Shown here piece by piece: positions 39,108 to 48,240 of a DNA stretch of 64,000 nt. Position 1 is the first letter of the stretch, and the number at the start of each line of letters is the position of its first letter. Source of the stretch: Paraburkholderia sp. (GTDB taxonomy: Bacteria > Pseudomonadota > Gammaproteobacteria > Burkholderiales > Burkholderiaceae); contig NZ_JAMXLH010000004.1 of the NCBI RefSeq assembly GCF_024281035.1, positions 1-64,000 on the forward strand, read 5' to 3'. Both the position numbers and the translations under genes were made by a program. The notes under the pieces were generated by a model. It saw nothing but the letters and a program-made list of their open reading frames with translations. It had not been told where the DNA came from and did not search any database.

Positions 39108-39887
39108 TCACGCCATGATGTGTGCGCCACCATCGATGTAGATGGTATTGCCGCTCATGCGGCGCGCGTAGCGCGTGGCGAGCCAGGCGGTGGCGTAGCC
39201 CACATCCATGATGTCGACGAGTTCGCCGAGCGGCGCGCGATCGACTGCGTCGGCGAGCATGCGGTCGAAGTCGGGCAAGCCTGACGCCGCGCGCGTCTTG
39301 AGCGGTCCCGGCGAGATCGCGTGCACGCGGATACCGGCCGGCCCGAGTTCGTAGGCAAGGTAGCGGCACGACGCTTCGAGCGCGGCTTTCACCGGACCCA
39401 TGAGGCTGTAGTTGGGCACGACCCGGTTCGCGCCGTCGTAGCTCATCGCGAACAGCGTGCCGCCGCGCGGCATCAGCGGCGCGGCGCGCTTCGCCATGCG
39501 GATGAACGAGTGGCACGAGATGTCCATCGCATGCGCGAAGCCCTGCGCCGACGATTCGAGCAGGCCGCCCTGCAGATCGGCCTTCGGCGCGTCGGCGATC
39601 GAGTGCAGCACGATGTCGAGCGTGCCCCACGTTGCGCGGATCGCGTCGAAGACGGCGTCCATCTGCGCATCGTCTTCGACATTGAGCGGCAGCAGCAACT
39701 GCGCATCGAGTCCGTGCGCGAGCGGCTCGACATGGGGCTTCGCCTTGTCGTTCAGATACGTCAGCGCGAGTTGCGCACCGAGGTCGGCGAAGGCGCGCGC
39801 GCAACCGTAGGCGATCGATTCGGCGTTCGCGACGCCCGTCACGAGCGCACGCATGCCGGCGAGCGGGCGGTCGGAAAGTGTCTGCAT
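39108..39887 (-). CDS. fabI: Enoyl-[acyl-carrier-protein] reductase FabI
   Basis: NADH-dependent reductase of trans-2-enoyl-ACP (or -CoA). 259 residues; FabI cofactor site GVANAESIAYG at 18-28, catalytic Tyr150 and Tyr160 with Lys167 (Y-x6-K), and SIADAPK. The cofactor loop and substrate region differ in detail from housekeeping FabI, and its position next to DUF3141 and phosphate acyltransferase/acetate kinase genes suggests a role in a specialised acyl pathway rather than general lipid synthesis. Start ATG 39887 with GGAGGCAAGCC upstream; 215 bases after the DUF3141 stop. Confidence 0.92.
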   Translation of the reverse strand: MQTLSDRPLAGMRALVTGVANAESIAYGCARAFADLGAQLALTYLNDKAKPHVEPLAHGLDAQLLLPLNVEDDAQMDAVFDAIRATWGTLDIVLHSIADAPKADLQGGLLESSAQGFAHAMDISCHSFIRMAKRAAPLMPRGGTLFAMSYDGANRVVPNYSLMGPVKAALEASCRYLAYELGPAGIRVHAISPGPLKTRAASGLPDFDRMLADAVDRAPLGELVDIMDVGYATAWLATRYARRMSGNTIYIDGGAHIMA

Positions 39888-40102
39888 GGCTTGCCTCCGT
39901 GGTGTTTATCCGCTTATCGCTTGCCGCGTCCACGTTTGCCGCGCGCGCTGAATGCGCCGTCGCGGCGCATTCCGGGCAGGCGCACGCCGCGCAGCAAAGG
40001 GCGCCGCGTGCGCCGGGTTGCCCGTCCTGTGCGCTGGCCTTATGCACTTTTTTTTCGCTGGCGTCTTGCGCTGGCGTTTTTCGCTGGCGTTTTTCGCTGG
40101 CG

Positions 40103-42892
40103 TTATTCGCCCGTGGCACGCGTAGCGCGGCGGCGTGCAGTTGGCGCACCCGCCACGCGCGACGACGACGGCGCAGCGCTGCGCGCGCGACGTGCGGGCG
40201 TGGCTTCACGATGCGACTTCGCAGTTGCGGACACAACCTTGCCCGGCGTCGTTTTCGCTTTCGCGGCGGTTTCCGTGGCGGTTTTCGCGGCGGTTTTCGC
40301 GGCGGTTTTCATGGCGGTTTTCGCGCCGGTTTTCGCGCCGGTTTTCGCGCCGGTTTTCGCGGCTGTTTTCACGGCTGTTTTCACGGCTGTTTTCACGGCT
40401 GTTTTCGCCGCGGTTTTCACGGCGGTTTTAGCCTTCACCGGCGCGCGCTTCGGCGTCGCGTTCGCTTCCACGTTCGCACTCGAAGCAACTGGCGCTTCGG
40501 CGCTGACCGCGTCGCCAGCCTTGTCCGCCTCGCCCGCCGCCTGCGCGCTTCCCCCACCAGACACCGTGCCCGAAGCGGCCGAGCCCGCCCCAGGCACAGC
40601 ACCGCCCGCTGCCGGACCGCCGTCCTGCGGCGGCACCCCGCCCTTCTCGCTGCCGGGCTCGATGCCGAGCGCCCGCTGCACCACGCGAAAGCGCTCGCGC
40701 CGCTCGCCTTCGAGCGGCCCCGATACCGTCGCAATCCGATAGACCGCGGCCAGCAACGCGCGGCGCGTGGTCATGTCGGGCACGATTTCGCGCAGCGCCT
40801 CGATCGCGGCTTGCGGATCGAGCTGGACGATCGCGCCCTGGCGGCGCGCAGCCTCCTTCAGTTCGGCGATGGTCGGCTGGCGCGCGCCGAGGTACTCGCG
40901 CGCCAGTTCGCGCATGCGCTGGAACGGGCGGTACTGCACCGTATGCATTTCGTCGACGAGGTACGCGGCGATGCGCATGAATGCATCGACGAGCGTGCCC
41001 GTGTGCAAATGCGCGCGCGCCGAGCGCAGGCGAAATTGTGCGAGTTCCTTGCGCAGCTCCATGAGCGGCGGCGCAATCGGGTCGAGCGGCTGGTTCGGCG
41101 CGACGCCCACGTATGCCTGCGCCCACGGCGCCGTATAGACGCTGTAAAAGGTGTTCTCGATCCACGTATCGCGCGCATCGCGGTACATGTCCCACGCGGA
41201 TTCGATGCTGGCCGACATCTGCCGTTCGAGCAGCGTGAACGGATTGTCGGGCGCGGCGGGCTTGCGATGCTGGCGCACCGCCTTGGCGATGGCGGGCAGT
41301 CCGAGAAGGGCGGGATTCGCATCGCTCAACACGCTGCGCTCCACGCGCGTGGGGTGCGTCTCGCGCAGCATGTGCGCGGACAACGCGTTGCTCGACGCGC
41401 GCACGAGCGGCGAAACGAGCAGATCGTAGAGCCGCTGGTTGTTCTCGGCGAAGCGGCGCACCACTTCGAACGGCTGCTCGTCTTCGCGCCCATCGTCCAG
41501 CGCGAGAATGTCTTCGATCGTGCGCCGCTCGAAGCGGATTTCATAACGGCCTTCGAGCGCTTCGAGGCGGCCCGCTTCCGGCGTCGTGTCGGTGATCTTC
41601 GCCTCGTAAAGACCGGGCGGCAGCACGTCGATCAGATCGAGTGCCGAAAAGAGTTCGGTGTGCTCTCTGTTGGCCACGCTCGCCGAAACGAAAATACCGA
41701 GGTGACCGACCTTGTCGTGCAGGCAATACACGATCACCTGTTCGTTGGCGATGACTTCGTCGACGCTCGCATACAGATCCGGGATCCAGTTCAGCGCCTG
41801 TTGCGGCGGCGTGATGTTGTCGCCCCACGAAGCGAGCACGATGATCGGCGTGCGGATATTGCGCAGATCCACGGGCGCGCGCGCGTGCTTCGCGTACACC
41901 TCGTTGCGCGTGAGATGGTTGCCGACGAACAGGTTCTGCACGATCCAGTCTATTTCGGCGCGGTTCAGCTGGAAGTGGCCGCCCCACCAGCGCTCGAATT
42001 CGAGGAAGCGCTCGCGCTCCGTATCGACGTTCGCATACAGGTTGTAGAGCTTGCCCCAGAAGGTGTTCGCGGGATTGAGGTTCTCGAAGTTCTGCACGAG
42101 ATGCGCGCCGTCGAAGTGGCCGTCGCCCAGATCCGCGGCGAGCGACGATGCCCACGTGCCGCCCAGCATGCCGCCCGCGTAGCGCATCGGATTCTTGCCC
42201 TTGACGCCCGCCCAGTACGAAAGCGGCGAACCCGCGAGCATCACCGGCCCGACCAGCTCCGGCGCCGAAGCCGCGAGCAGCGCCGCAGCCCATCCGCCCT
42301 GGCAATTACCGATCACGAACGGTAGGCCATCCGATTCGGGATGCAGTTCACGCACCTTGCGGATAAACACGGCTTCGGCCTGCGCGACCGACTGAATGGT
42401 CTGCGTTTCGCACGGCACCGGGAAGAACGTCACGAAGTAGCACGGATGGCCCTTGCGCAGCGCGATGCCCACTTCGCTGTCCATCTTGAAGCCCGCGATG
42501 CCGGGGCCGTGGCCCGCGCGCGGATCGATGACGACGAAGGGACGCATGTGCGGATCGGACGGCACGTCGTCTTCGGGCAGGATGCGCAGGAGCGCGTAGT
42601 TGCACGGATCGTTCAGTTCGCGGCCATCGGCGATCACTTCGTATTCGAAACGCAGCACGGGCGGCATCCCGGCCTGCTCGTGCAGGTAGGTCTGATTGCC
42701 GCGCTCGCGCAGCACGTCGAAGAACAACACGCTGCGCTGCCAGGCGTCGAACAGGTACTCGTAGAGCGGCTGGGCGGCGGCCAGCCCGGTCACAGCGGAG
42801 GAATCGGCGTGCGAAGGGGCGTGCGAAGGGGCCGAAGAAGGAATAGACGAAGGGATGGACGAAGCGGCGGAAGTAGGGGCGGAAACTGCCAC
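40103..42892 (-). CDS. DUF3141 PHA-synthase-like protein with histone-like tail
   Basis: 929 residues from GTG 42892, chosen because TAAAGGAG lies nine bases upstream; an ATG at 42937 has no such site. The catalytic region is an alpha/beta fold like PHA synthases: nucleophile cysteine 197 in GNCQGG, an aspartate in SWGDNITPPQQ and a histidine in DKVGHLGIF. A long second region to about 790 is typical of DUF3141. The C-terminus is remarkable: residues 823-878 are 14 four-residue units (TAAK, TAVK, TGAK), one Lys each except one Glu, followed by an Arg/Pro-rich end, like histone H1 or PhaM tails that bind DNA. It may make or mobilise PHA tied to the nucleoid. No signal peptide. Confidence 0.85.
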   Translation of the reverse strand: MAVSAPTSAASSIPSSIPSSAPSHAPSHADSSAVTGLAAAQPLYEYLFDAWQRSVLFFDVLRERGNQTYLHEQAGMPPVLRFEYEVIADGRELNDPCNYALLRILPEDDVPSDPHMRPFVVIDPRAGHGPGIAGFKMDSEVGIALRKGHPCYFVTFFPVPCETQTIQSVAQAEAVFIRKVRELHPESDGLPFVIGNCQGGWAAALLAASAPELVGPVMLAGSPLSYWAGVKGKNPMRYAGGMLGGTWASSLAADLGDGHFDGAHLVQNFENLNPANTFWGKLYNLYANVDTERERFLEFERWWGGHFQLNRAEIDWIVQNLFVGNHLTRNEVYAKHARAPVDLRNIRTPIIVLASWGDNITPPQQALNWIPDLYASVDEVIANEQVIVYCLHDKVGHLGIFVSASVANREHTELFSALDLIDVLPPGLYEAKITDTTPEAGRLEALEGRYEIRFERRTIEDILALDDGREDEQPFEVVRRFAENNQRLYDLLVSPLVRASSNALSAHMLRETHPTRVERSVLSDANPALLGLPAIAKAVRQHRKPAAPDNPFTLLERQMSASIESAWDMYRDARDTWIENTFYSVYTAPWAQAYVGVAPNQPLDPIAPPLMELRKELAQFRLRSARAHLHTGTLVDAFMRIAAYLVDEMHTVQYRPFQRMRELAREYLGARQPTIAELKEAARRQGAIVQLDPQAAIEALREIVPDMTTRRALLAAVYRIATVSGPLEGERRERFRVVQRALGIEPGSEKGGVPPQDGGPAAGGAVPGAGSAASGTVSGGGSAQAAGEADKAGDAVSAEAPVASSANVEANATPKRAPVKAKTAVKTAAKTAVKTAVKTAVKTAAKTGAKTGAKTGAKTAMKTAAKTAAKTATETAAKAKTTPGKVVSATAKSHREATPARRARSAAPSSSRVAGAPTARRRATRATGE
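40259..40426. repeat. Fourteen tandem 12-bp units within the DUF3141 gene
   Basis: Plus-strand units follow TTTCGCGGCGGT with variation (TTTCACGGCTGT, TTTCGCGCCGGT and others), 14 copies with no length change. Variants are clustered (three GCGCC units together, three CACGGCTGT together), as expected from recent local duplication. In frame on the minus strand each unit encodes T-(A/G)-x-K. Confidence 0.95.
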
Positions 42893-43065
42893 GACACGAA
42901 TCTCCTTTAGCGGGGAGCCCCCGGCGGCGTTGTGCACGATGCGGCGCGATGTCGGCGCTTACCGACGCGTAGCGGCGTGCACAAGCGCGGTGCACTGCGC
43001 GCGCGGGGCCCGAATGGCGCCGGACGGCGTTGTGGCACGAGGCGTATGTTGCACTGCAGTATTTC

Positions 43066-43094
43066 AATCTAGGCAGGCCTGTCTCGAAAGTCAA
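43066..43094 (-). promoter_or_regulatory. Promoter of the DUF3141 gene with a dyad in the spacer
   Basis: Minus strand: TTGACT (plus 43089-43094), 17-bp spacer, TAGATT (plus 43066-43071). The spacer holds AGGCAGGCCTGTCT (43071-43084), an imperfect dyad with perfect core CAGGCCTG. Predicted start about 43059, leader about 165 bases. It lies in the 477-bp divergent gap (42893-43369), which otherwise shows no gene. Confidence 0.55.
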
Positions 43095-43369
43095 GGCAAG
43101 CAAACGGGGCAAAAGCGGGGGCAACAGCGTGAGCAATGGCGGGAGCAGCACCGCAGGCAGCACGACAGAGCACGCCCGACATGATCTCCGCGCGGCGTGA
43201 ACGATGCGTGACACGGCGCCGCACGCCCTGCGGTGTTGATACCGCGCTGGTACGGCACAGTTTTCCAACGGCGATCCAGGCGCTGCACTACACTTGTCAG
43301 CGCGTTGCGCGCCGCAGCATGCGGCCCGCGCGCGGCGGCGCACAACCGTGGTTCAGCATGGAGACACGC

Positions 43370-44305
43370 ATGACTTCATCGGCCGACAAATATTCGGTCC
43401 TGCTCGAACGCTGCAGCAGCCTCGCCCCGGTGCCGACCGCCGTGGCGCATCCGTGCGATGTGTCCTCGCTCACAGGCGCGCTCGACGCAGCGAGCCTCGG
43501 CCTGATCGTGCCGCTGCTCGTCGGCCCCGAAGCGAGGATTCGCGCGCTGGCCGACGAAGCAAAGCGGTCGCTCGCGGGCGTCACGATCATCGACGCGCCG
43601 CATAGCCACGCGGCAGCCGCGCGCGCCGTGCTCGCCGTGCGCTCGGGCGAAGCCGAACTGCTGATGAAGGGCAGCCTGCACTCCGACGAACTGCTGCACG
43701 AAGTCGCCCAGGCCGCCACGGGCCTGCGCACCGAGCGGCGTCTGTCACACGTCTTCGCGATGGACGTGCCCTCGTATCACAAGCCGCTCTTCATCACCGA
43801 TGCGGCCGTCAACATCTTCCCGAAGCTCGCCGACAAAGCCGATATCGTGCGCAACGCGATCGAGCTCGTGCAGGCGCTCGGCATTGCCGTGCCGAAGGTC
43901 GCGATCCTCGCCGCCGTCGAAACGGTGTCCGACAAGATGCCCTCGACCATCGATGCCGCCGCGCTGTGCAAGATGGCCGAGCGCGGCCAGATCACGGGCG
44001 GCGTGCTCGACGGCCCGCTCGCCTTCGACAACGCCATCAGCAAGGAGGCGGCGCGCATCAAGGGCATCGTCTCCGAAGTCGCGGGCGACCCCGATATCCT
44101 GCTCGTGCCCGACCTCGAAGCGGGCAACATGCTCGCGAAGCAGCTCAGCTTTCTCGCCGGCGCGGGAGCGGCCGGCATCGTCCTCGGCGCGCGCGTGCCC
44201 ATCATCCTGACGAGCCGCGCCGACACCGTGCGATCGCGCATCGGCAGTTGCGCGATCGCGGTGCTCGTCGCCCACGCGCGGCGCCAAAGCATGGAGCAAC
44301 TGTGA
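43370..44305 (+). CDS. pta: Phosphate acetyl/butyryltransferase
   Basis: 311 residues of the PTA_PTB family: moves acyl groups between CoA and phosphate, yielding acetyl- (or butyryl-) phosphate for the kinase that follows. Conserved SLHSDELLHEV, HVFAMDVP, ITDAAVNIFPKL and ITGGVLDGPLAFDNAIS, with VPDLEAGNMLAKQL. It lacks the MaoC-like hydratase domain that is fused to the N-terminus in some relatives. ATG 43370 has GGAG six bases upstream; ATG 43358 is an alternative. The stop overlaps the ackA start. Confidence 0.92.
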   Translation: MTSSADKYSVLLERCSSLAPVPTAVAHPCDVSSLTGALDAASLGLIVPLLVGPEARIRALADEAKRSLAGVTIIDAPHSHAAAARAVLAVRSGEAELLMKGSLHSDELLHEVAQAATGLRTERRLSHVFAMDVPSYHKPLFITDAAVNIFPKLADKADIVRNAIELVQALGIAVPKVAILAAVETVSDKMPSTIDAAALCKMAERGQITGGVLDGPLAFDNAISKEAARIKGIVSEVAGDPDILLVPDLEAGNMLAKQLSFLAGAGAAGIVLGARVPIILTSRADTVRSRIGSCAIAVLVAHARRQSMEQL

Positions 44306-45558
44306 GTACACAACCCGTGCATTCGTCCGCGCATTCATCTGATGAAGGCCACGTCGTGCTCGTCGTGAACGCGGGCTCGTCGAGCATCAAGTGTTCGGTG
44401 TATCGCGTCGTCGACGATCCGACCGTCGAAGGCGGCACGCGCGCGATCCTCGGCGCGGGCGGCCAGATCGAAGGGATCGGCGTGGCGCCGCGCGTGGTCG
44501 CGCACATGGCCGACGGGCGGCTCATCGTCGACGAAACATTTCCGGTCGCGCAGGTCGCCGACCACGACGGCGCATTTCGCCTCCTGCGCCTCGTGCTCGC
44601 GGTGGGCCTGCGCGATACGCCGCCCGCCGCGATCGGCCATCGGGTCGTGCACGGCGGCGCGCGCCACAGCGACGCGGTGATCATCAACGACGAAGTGATC
44701 GAAGAACTCACGGCGCTCACGCCGCTTGCGCCGCTGCACCAGCCGCATAATTTGTCGGCGATTCGCGCGGTGCGCCAGGCCGCGCCCGAACTCGTGCAGG
44801 TCGCGTGCTTCGACACGGCCTTTCACGCGACCAACGGCGTCATGCAGCAGCTTTTCGCCCTGCCCTACAGCTATTTCACCGACGGCATCCGCCGCTACGG
44901 CTTTCACGGTCTCTCCTACGAATACATCGCGCGGCATCTGCATTCGGTGGCGCCCGACATCGCGCGCGGGCGCGTGATCGTCGCGCATCTCGGCAACGGC
45001 GCGAGCCTGTGCGCGATGAAGGAAGGCAAGAGCGTCGAGACGACCATGGGCCTGACCGCGCTCGACGGCCTGCCGATGGGCACGCGCAGCGGCGCGCTCG
45101 ACCCGGGCGCCGTGCTCTGGATGATGGCGAGCGGCATGGATCACGACGCCATCGAGAAGCTGCTGTATCACGAGTCGGGCCTCAAGGGCCTCTCCGGCCT
45201 GAGCAGCGACATGCGCGAACTGCTTGCGAGCGGCAGCGAGCGGGCGAAGCTCGCCGTCGATTTCTACACGTACCGCATCGCGCAGGAGGTGGGCAAGCTC
45301 GCGGTGGGGCTCGGCGGACTCGACGCACTCGTGTTCACGGCGGGCATCGGCGAGAATGCGCCACCGATCCGCGCCCAGGTGGTCGAACGGCTCAAGCCGC
45401 TCTTCGGCATGGAAATCCATGCGGAGGCGAACGCCGCGAACAAGGACCACATCAGCACGCGCGAAAGCCGTGTGCCCGTATTCGCGGTTCGCACCGACGA
45501 GGAAGGCATGATCGCGCTGCACACGGCGCGTCTGCTGCGCGAGGCGACACGCAAGTGA
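44302..45558 (+). CDS. ackA: Acetate kinase
   Basis: Makes ATP from acetyl-phosphate and ADP. 418 residues. Start GTG 44302 overlaps the pta stop (GTGA) and has GGAG six bases upstream; the protein begins MSTQPVHSS. Kinase motifs VNAGSSSIKCSVY near 20-32, AACFDTAF-like VACFDTAFHAT, RYGFHGLSYEY, AHLGNGASLCA and TAGIGENAPPIR. Together with pta it forms a substrate-level phosphorylation pair, divergent from DUF3141-fabI. Confidence 0.96.
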   Translation: MSTQPVHSSAHSSDEGHVVLVVNAGSSSIKCSVYRVVDDPTVEGGTRAILGAGGQIEGIGVAPRVVAHMADGRLIVDETFPVAQVADHDGAFRLLRLVLAVGLRDTPPAAIGHRVVHGGARHSDAVIINDEVIEELTALTPLAPLHQPHNLSAIRAVRQAAPELVQVACFDTAFHATNGVMQQLFALPYSYFTDGIRRYGFHGLSYEYIARHLHSVAPDIARGRVIVAHLGNGASLCAMKEGKSVETTMGLTALDGLPMGTRSGALDPGAVLWMMASGMDHDAIEKLLYHESGLKGLSGLSSDMRELLASGSERAKLAVDFYTYRIAQEVGKLAVGLGGLDALVFTAGIGENAPPIRAQVVERLKPLFGMEIHAEANAANKDHISTRESRVPVFAVRTDEEGMIALHTARLLREATRK

Positions 45559-45771
45559 AGTGATCGGCGCACGAAAGCACGATTTTTTCCTCAGAAGGAA
45601 AAGGCGTGAAGCGATTGCGGCCCGTTCGCGCCACGGGCCGAACCAATTTTTTTCTGTGCCATGCCGTGCGCACGCGCGCGATGCCTGGCGCGTGCGCCGC
45701 GCAGTGAAAGGGCGGCAGGCGCAAGCCTGAAAACGTAGAATGTCGGCAAGACACCAGCCACGGGTACTGTC

Positions 45772-46218
45772 ATGTCACAGGCTACGAGCATCAATCAGCG
45801 GCCCTTGCAGCCGTTTCATCTCGCGTTTCCGGTGACGAGCCTCGAGCACGCGCGCGCCTTTTACGGCGGCCTCCTCGGCTGCGCCGAAGGCCGCAGCTCG
45901 CCGGAATGGGTCGACTTCGACTTCTTCGGCCATCAGCTCGTCGCGCACCTCGCGCCGGAAGAAGCGGGCCATCGCGGCGTCAATGCCGTCGACGGCCACG
46001 ACGTCCCCGTGCGCCACTTCGGCGTCGTGCTTTCGATGGACGACTGGCACGCGCTCGCCGCGCGCCTGAAGGATGCAGGCACGCAATTCGTCATCGAGCC
46101 GCATATCCGCTTCAAGGGTCAGGTCGGCGAGCAGGCGACCATGTTCTTCCTCGATCCGTGCGGCAACGCGCTCGAATTCAAGGCGTTCGCCGATATCGGC
46201 CGTCTCTTCGCCAGGTAA
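45772..46218 (+). CDS. VOC (glyoxalase/bleomycin-resistance fold) family protein
   Basis: 148 residues with the paired beta-alpha-beta VOC fold: [23 protein letters not shown] at the start and [17 protein letters not shown] at the end, the usual metal-binding His and Glu positions. Substrate unknown. It is 13 bases ahead of the hydroxypyruvate reductase gene and likely co-transcribed. Confidence 0.88.
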   Translation: MSQATSINQRPLQPFHLAFPVTSLEHARAFYGGLLGCAEGRSSPEWVDFDFFGHQLVAHLAPEEAGHRGVNAVDGHDVPVRHFGVVLSMDDWHALAARLKDAGTQFVIEPHIRFKGQVGEQATMFFLDPCGNALEFKAFADIGRLFAR

Positions 46219-46231
46219 GGCGCACCGTACG

Positions 46232-47191
46232 ATGGCAAAAATGAAAATCCTGTTCTGGCTGCCGCAAGCCGATGCATCGGCATGGCTTCATGGTCTCTCG
46301 CACGCGCTGCCCGAGGCCGAACTGCGTGCATGGCAACCGGGCGATAACGCCGCCGCCGACTACGCGATCGTCTGGCATCCGCCACGCGAACTGCTGGCCG
46401 CGCGTCCCGGCTTGCGCGCGATCTTCAATCTCGGTGCGGGCGTCGATGCGATCCTCGCACTCGAACGCGAGCAGCCCGGCACGCTGCCGCAGGATGCGCT
46501 GCTCGTCCGCCTCGAAGATTCGGGCATGGCGCAGCAGATGAGCGAATACGTGCAGCACGCGGTGCTGCGCTATCTGCGCCGCTTCGACGAATACGCGCTC
46601 GCGCAGACGCGGCGCGAATGGCACGTCCTCGCGCCGCATCCGCGCGAAGCGTTCACGGTGGGCGTGCTCGGGCTCGGCGTGCTGGGCGCGCAGGTCGCGC
46701 GCGCCATCGCCGCGCTCGGCGTGCCCGTGCGCGGCTTCTCGCGCAGTGCAAAAACGCTCGACGGCATCGCGACTTATTCGGGCGAGCTGCACAGTGCGCA
46801 GTTCGACGCGTTTCTCGACGGCGTGAAGCTGCTCGTGAATCTGCTGCCCGCCACACCGGATACAGAGGACATCCTCGACGCACGCGTATTCGCGAAGCTC
46901 GAACGCGGCGCGTATCTCGTGAATGTGGCGCGCGGCTCGCATCTGGTCGAGCAGGATCTCGTCGACGCGCTCGCGAACGGCACGCTCTCGGCAGCGACGC
47001 TCGATGTGTTCCGCGAGGAACCGCTCGTGCCCGATCATCCGTTCTGGCGCGAGCCGCGCATCACGATCACGCCGCACAGTTCGGCGCTCACGCTGCGCGA
47101 CGAGGCGATCTCGCAGATCGCGGACAAAATCGAAGCGCTTTCGCGCGGCGAAACCGTGAGCGGCATCGTGCATGTCGGGCGCGGTTACTGA
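46232..47191 (+). CDS. ghrA: Glyoxylate/hydroxypyruvate reductase A
   Basis: NAD(P)H-dependent 2-hydroxyacid dehydrogenase reducing glyoxylate and hydroxypyruvate. 319 residues. Rossmann GLGVLGAQVA near 150, catalytic Arg in NVARGSHLVEQ, Glu in FREEPLVPDHPFW and His in TPHSSAL. The overall layout follows E. coli GhrA (312). Start ATG 46232. Confidence 0.92.
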   Translation: MAKMKILFWLPQADASAWLHGLSHALPEAELRAWQPGDNAAADYAIVWHPPRELLAARPGLRAIFNLGAGVDAILALEREQPGTLPQDALLVRLEDSGMAQQMSEYVQHAVLRYLRRFDEYALAQTRREWHVLAPHPREAFTVGVLGLGVLGAQVARAIAALGVPVRGFSRSAKTLDGIATYSGELHSAQFDAFLDGVKLLVNLLPATPDTEDILDARVFAKLERGAYLVNVARGSHLVEQDLVDALANGTLSAATLDVFREEPLVPDHPFWREPRITITPHSSALTLRDEAISQIADKIEALSRGETVSGIVHVGRGY

Positions 47192-47243
47192 AGGCCACGG
47201 CACACCACACAAGCAACACATGAAATACGAGCAGGAGACAGGC

Positions 47244-48167
47244 ATGACCTTACCCGCAGCAGTAAAGATCGTCGAAGTCGGGCCGCGCGACGGTCTGCAA
47301 AACGAAAAGGACTTCGTTGCCACTGCAACGAAGATCGATTTGATCAACCGCCTCTCGGCAGCCGGTTTCCCGAACATCGAAGCGGCCTCGTTCGTCTCGC
47401 CGAAATGGGTTCCGCAAATGGCCGACGGCGCCGAGGTCATGGCCGCGATCGAGCGGCGCGCGGGCGCGATCTATTCGGTGCTCACGCCGAACCTGCGCGG
47501 CTTCGAGGGCGCGCTCGCCGCACGCGCCAACGAGATCGTGATTTTCGGCGCCGCGAGCGAAGCGTTCTCGCAGAAGAACATCAACTGCTCGATTGCCGAA
47601 AGCATCGAGCGCTTCGTGCCTGTCGCGCAAGCCGCGAAGCAGCACAGCATGCGCATTCGCGGCAGCGTCTCGTGCGCGCTCGGCTGCCCGTATCAGGGCG
47701 AGGTGCCGGTTGCGTCCGTCGTGGATGTGGTCGAGCGTTTCGCCGCGCTCGGCTGCGACGAGATCGACATTGCCGATACGATTGGCGTCGGCACGCCGAA
47801 GCGCACGCGCGAAGTGTTCGAAGCCGTGACGAAGGTGTTCCCGCGCGAGCGACTCTCGGGCCACTTCCACGACACCTACGGTCAGGCGCTCGCGAACATC
47901 TATGCGGCGCTGCAGGAAGGCATCGCGATCTTCCACGCATCGGTGGCGGGGCTCGGCGGCTGTCCCTACGCGAAGGGCGCAACGGGCAACGTCGCGACCG
48001 AAGACGTGCTCTACCTGATGAACGGCCTCGGCATTCACACCGGCGTCGATCTGAACCAGGTCGTCGCGGCGGGCGATTTCATTTCGAACGCCATTGGCCG
48101 CGCCAACGTCTCGCGTGCGGGCAAGGCGCTGCTCGCGAAGCAGCGCAGCGAAGCCGCGTGCGCATAA
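47244..48167 (+). CDS. Hydroxymethylglutaryl-CoA lyase
   Basis: Cleaves HMG-CoA to acetyl-CoA and acetoacetate, last step of leucine/isovalerate catabolism. 307 residues, TIM barrel: KIVEVGPRDGLQNE at the start, SGHFHDTYGQ with metal-binding histidines, and the active-site loop GLGGCPYAKGATGNVATED. ATG 47244 has AGGAG seven bases upstream; an earlier ATG at 47220 would add eight residues. Other leucine-pathway genes are not adjacent. Confidence 0.94.
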   Translation: MTLPAAVKIVEVGPRDGLQNEKDFVATATKIDLINRLSAAGFPNIEAASFVSPKWVPQMADGAEVMAAIERRAGAIYSVLTPNLRGFEGALAARANEIVIFGAASEAFSQKNINCSIAESIERFVPVAQAAKQHSMRIRGSVSCALGCPYQGEVPVASVVDVVERFAALGCDEIDIADTIGVGTPKRTREVFEAVTKVFPRERLSGHFHDTYGQALANIYAALQEGIAIFHASVAGLGGCPYAKGATGNVATEDVLYLMNGLGIHTGVDLNQVVAAGDFISNAIGRANVSRAGKALLAKQRSEAACA

Positions 48168-48240
48168 CGGCACGTAAAGACACGTAGATACGCGAAACGC
48201 AGCATTGCCTGTCGAATTGCAGTACGAAGGAATGAATCCA

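Noticed and set aside
40259-40426. Repeat array as a CRISPR
   Set aside because: The 12-bp units abut with no spacers and are in frame within a coding region.
39878-42325. 815-codon open frame opposite the DUF3141 gene
   Set aside because: Arg/His-rich, with no domain; the opposite strand has conserved catalytic motifs and a proper ribosome-binding site.
43032-43055. TGGCAC ... TTGCA, possible second sigma-54 promoter before pta
   Set aside because: The spacing between the two halves is ten bases rather than five, so the GG and GC do not line up.
42893-43369. Possible FNR/ANR box controlling the DUF3141-pta divergent gap
   Set aside because: I looked for TTGAT-N4-ATCAA; only an isolated TTGAT (near 43235) occurs, with no matching half.
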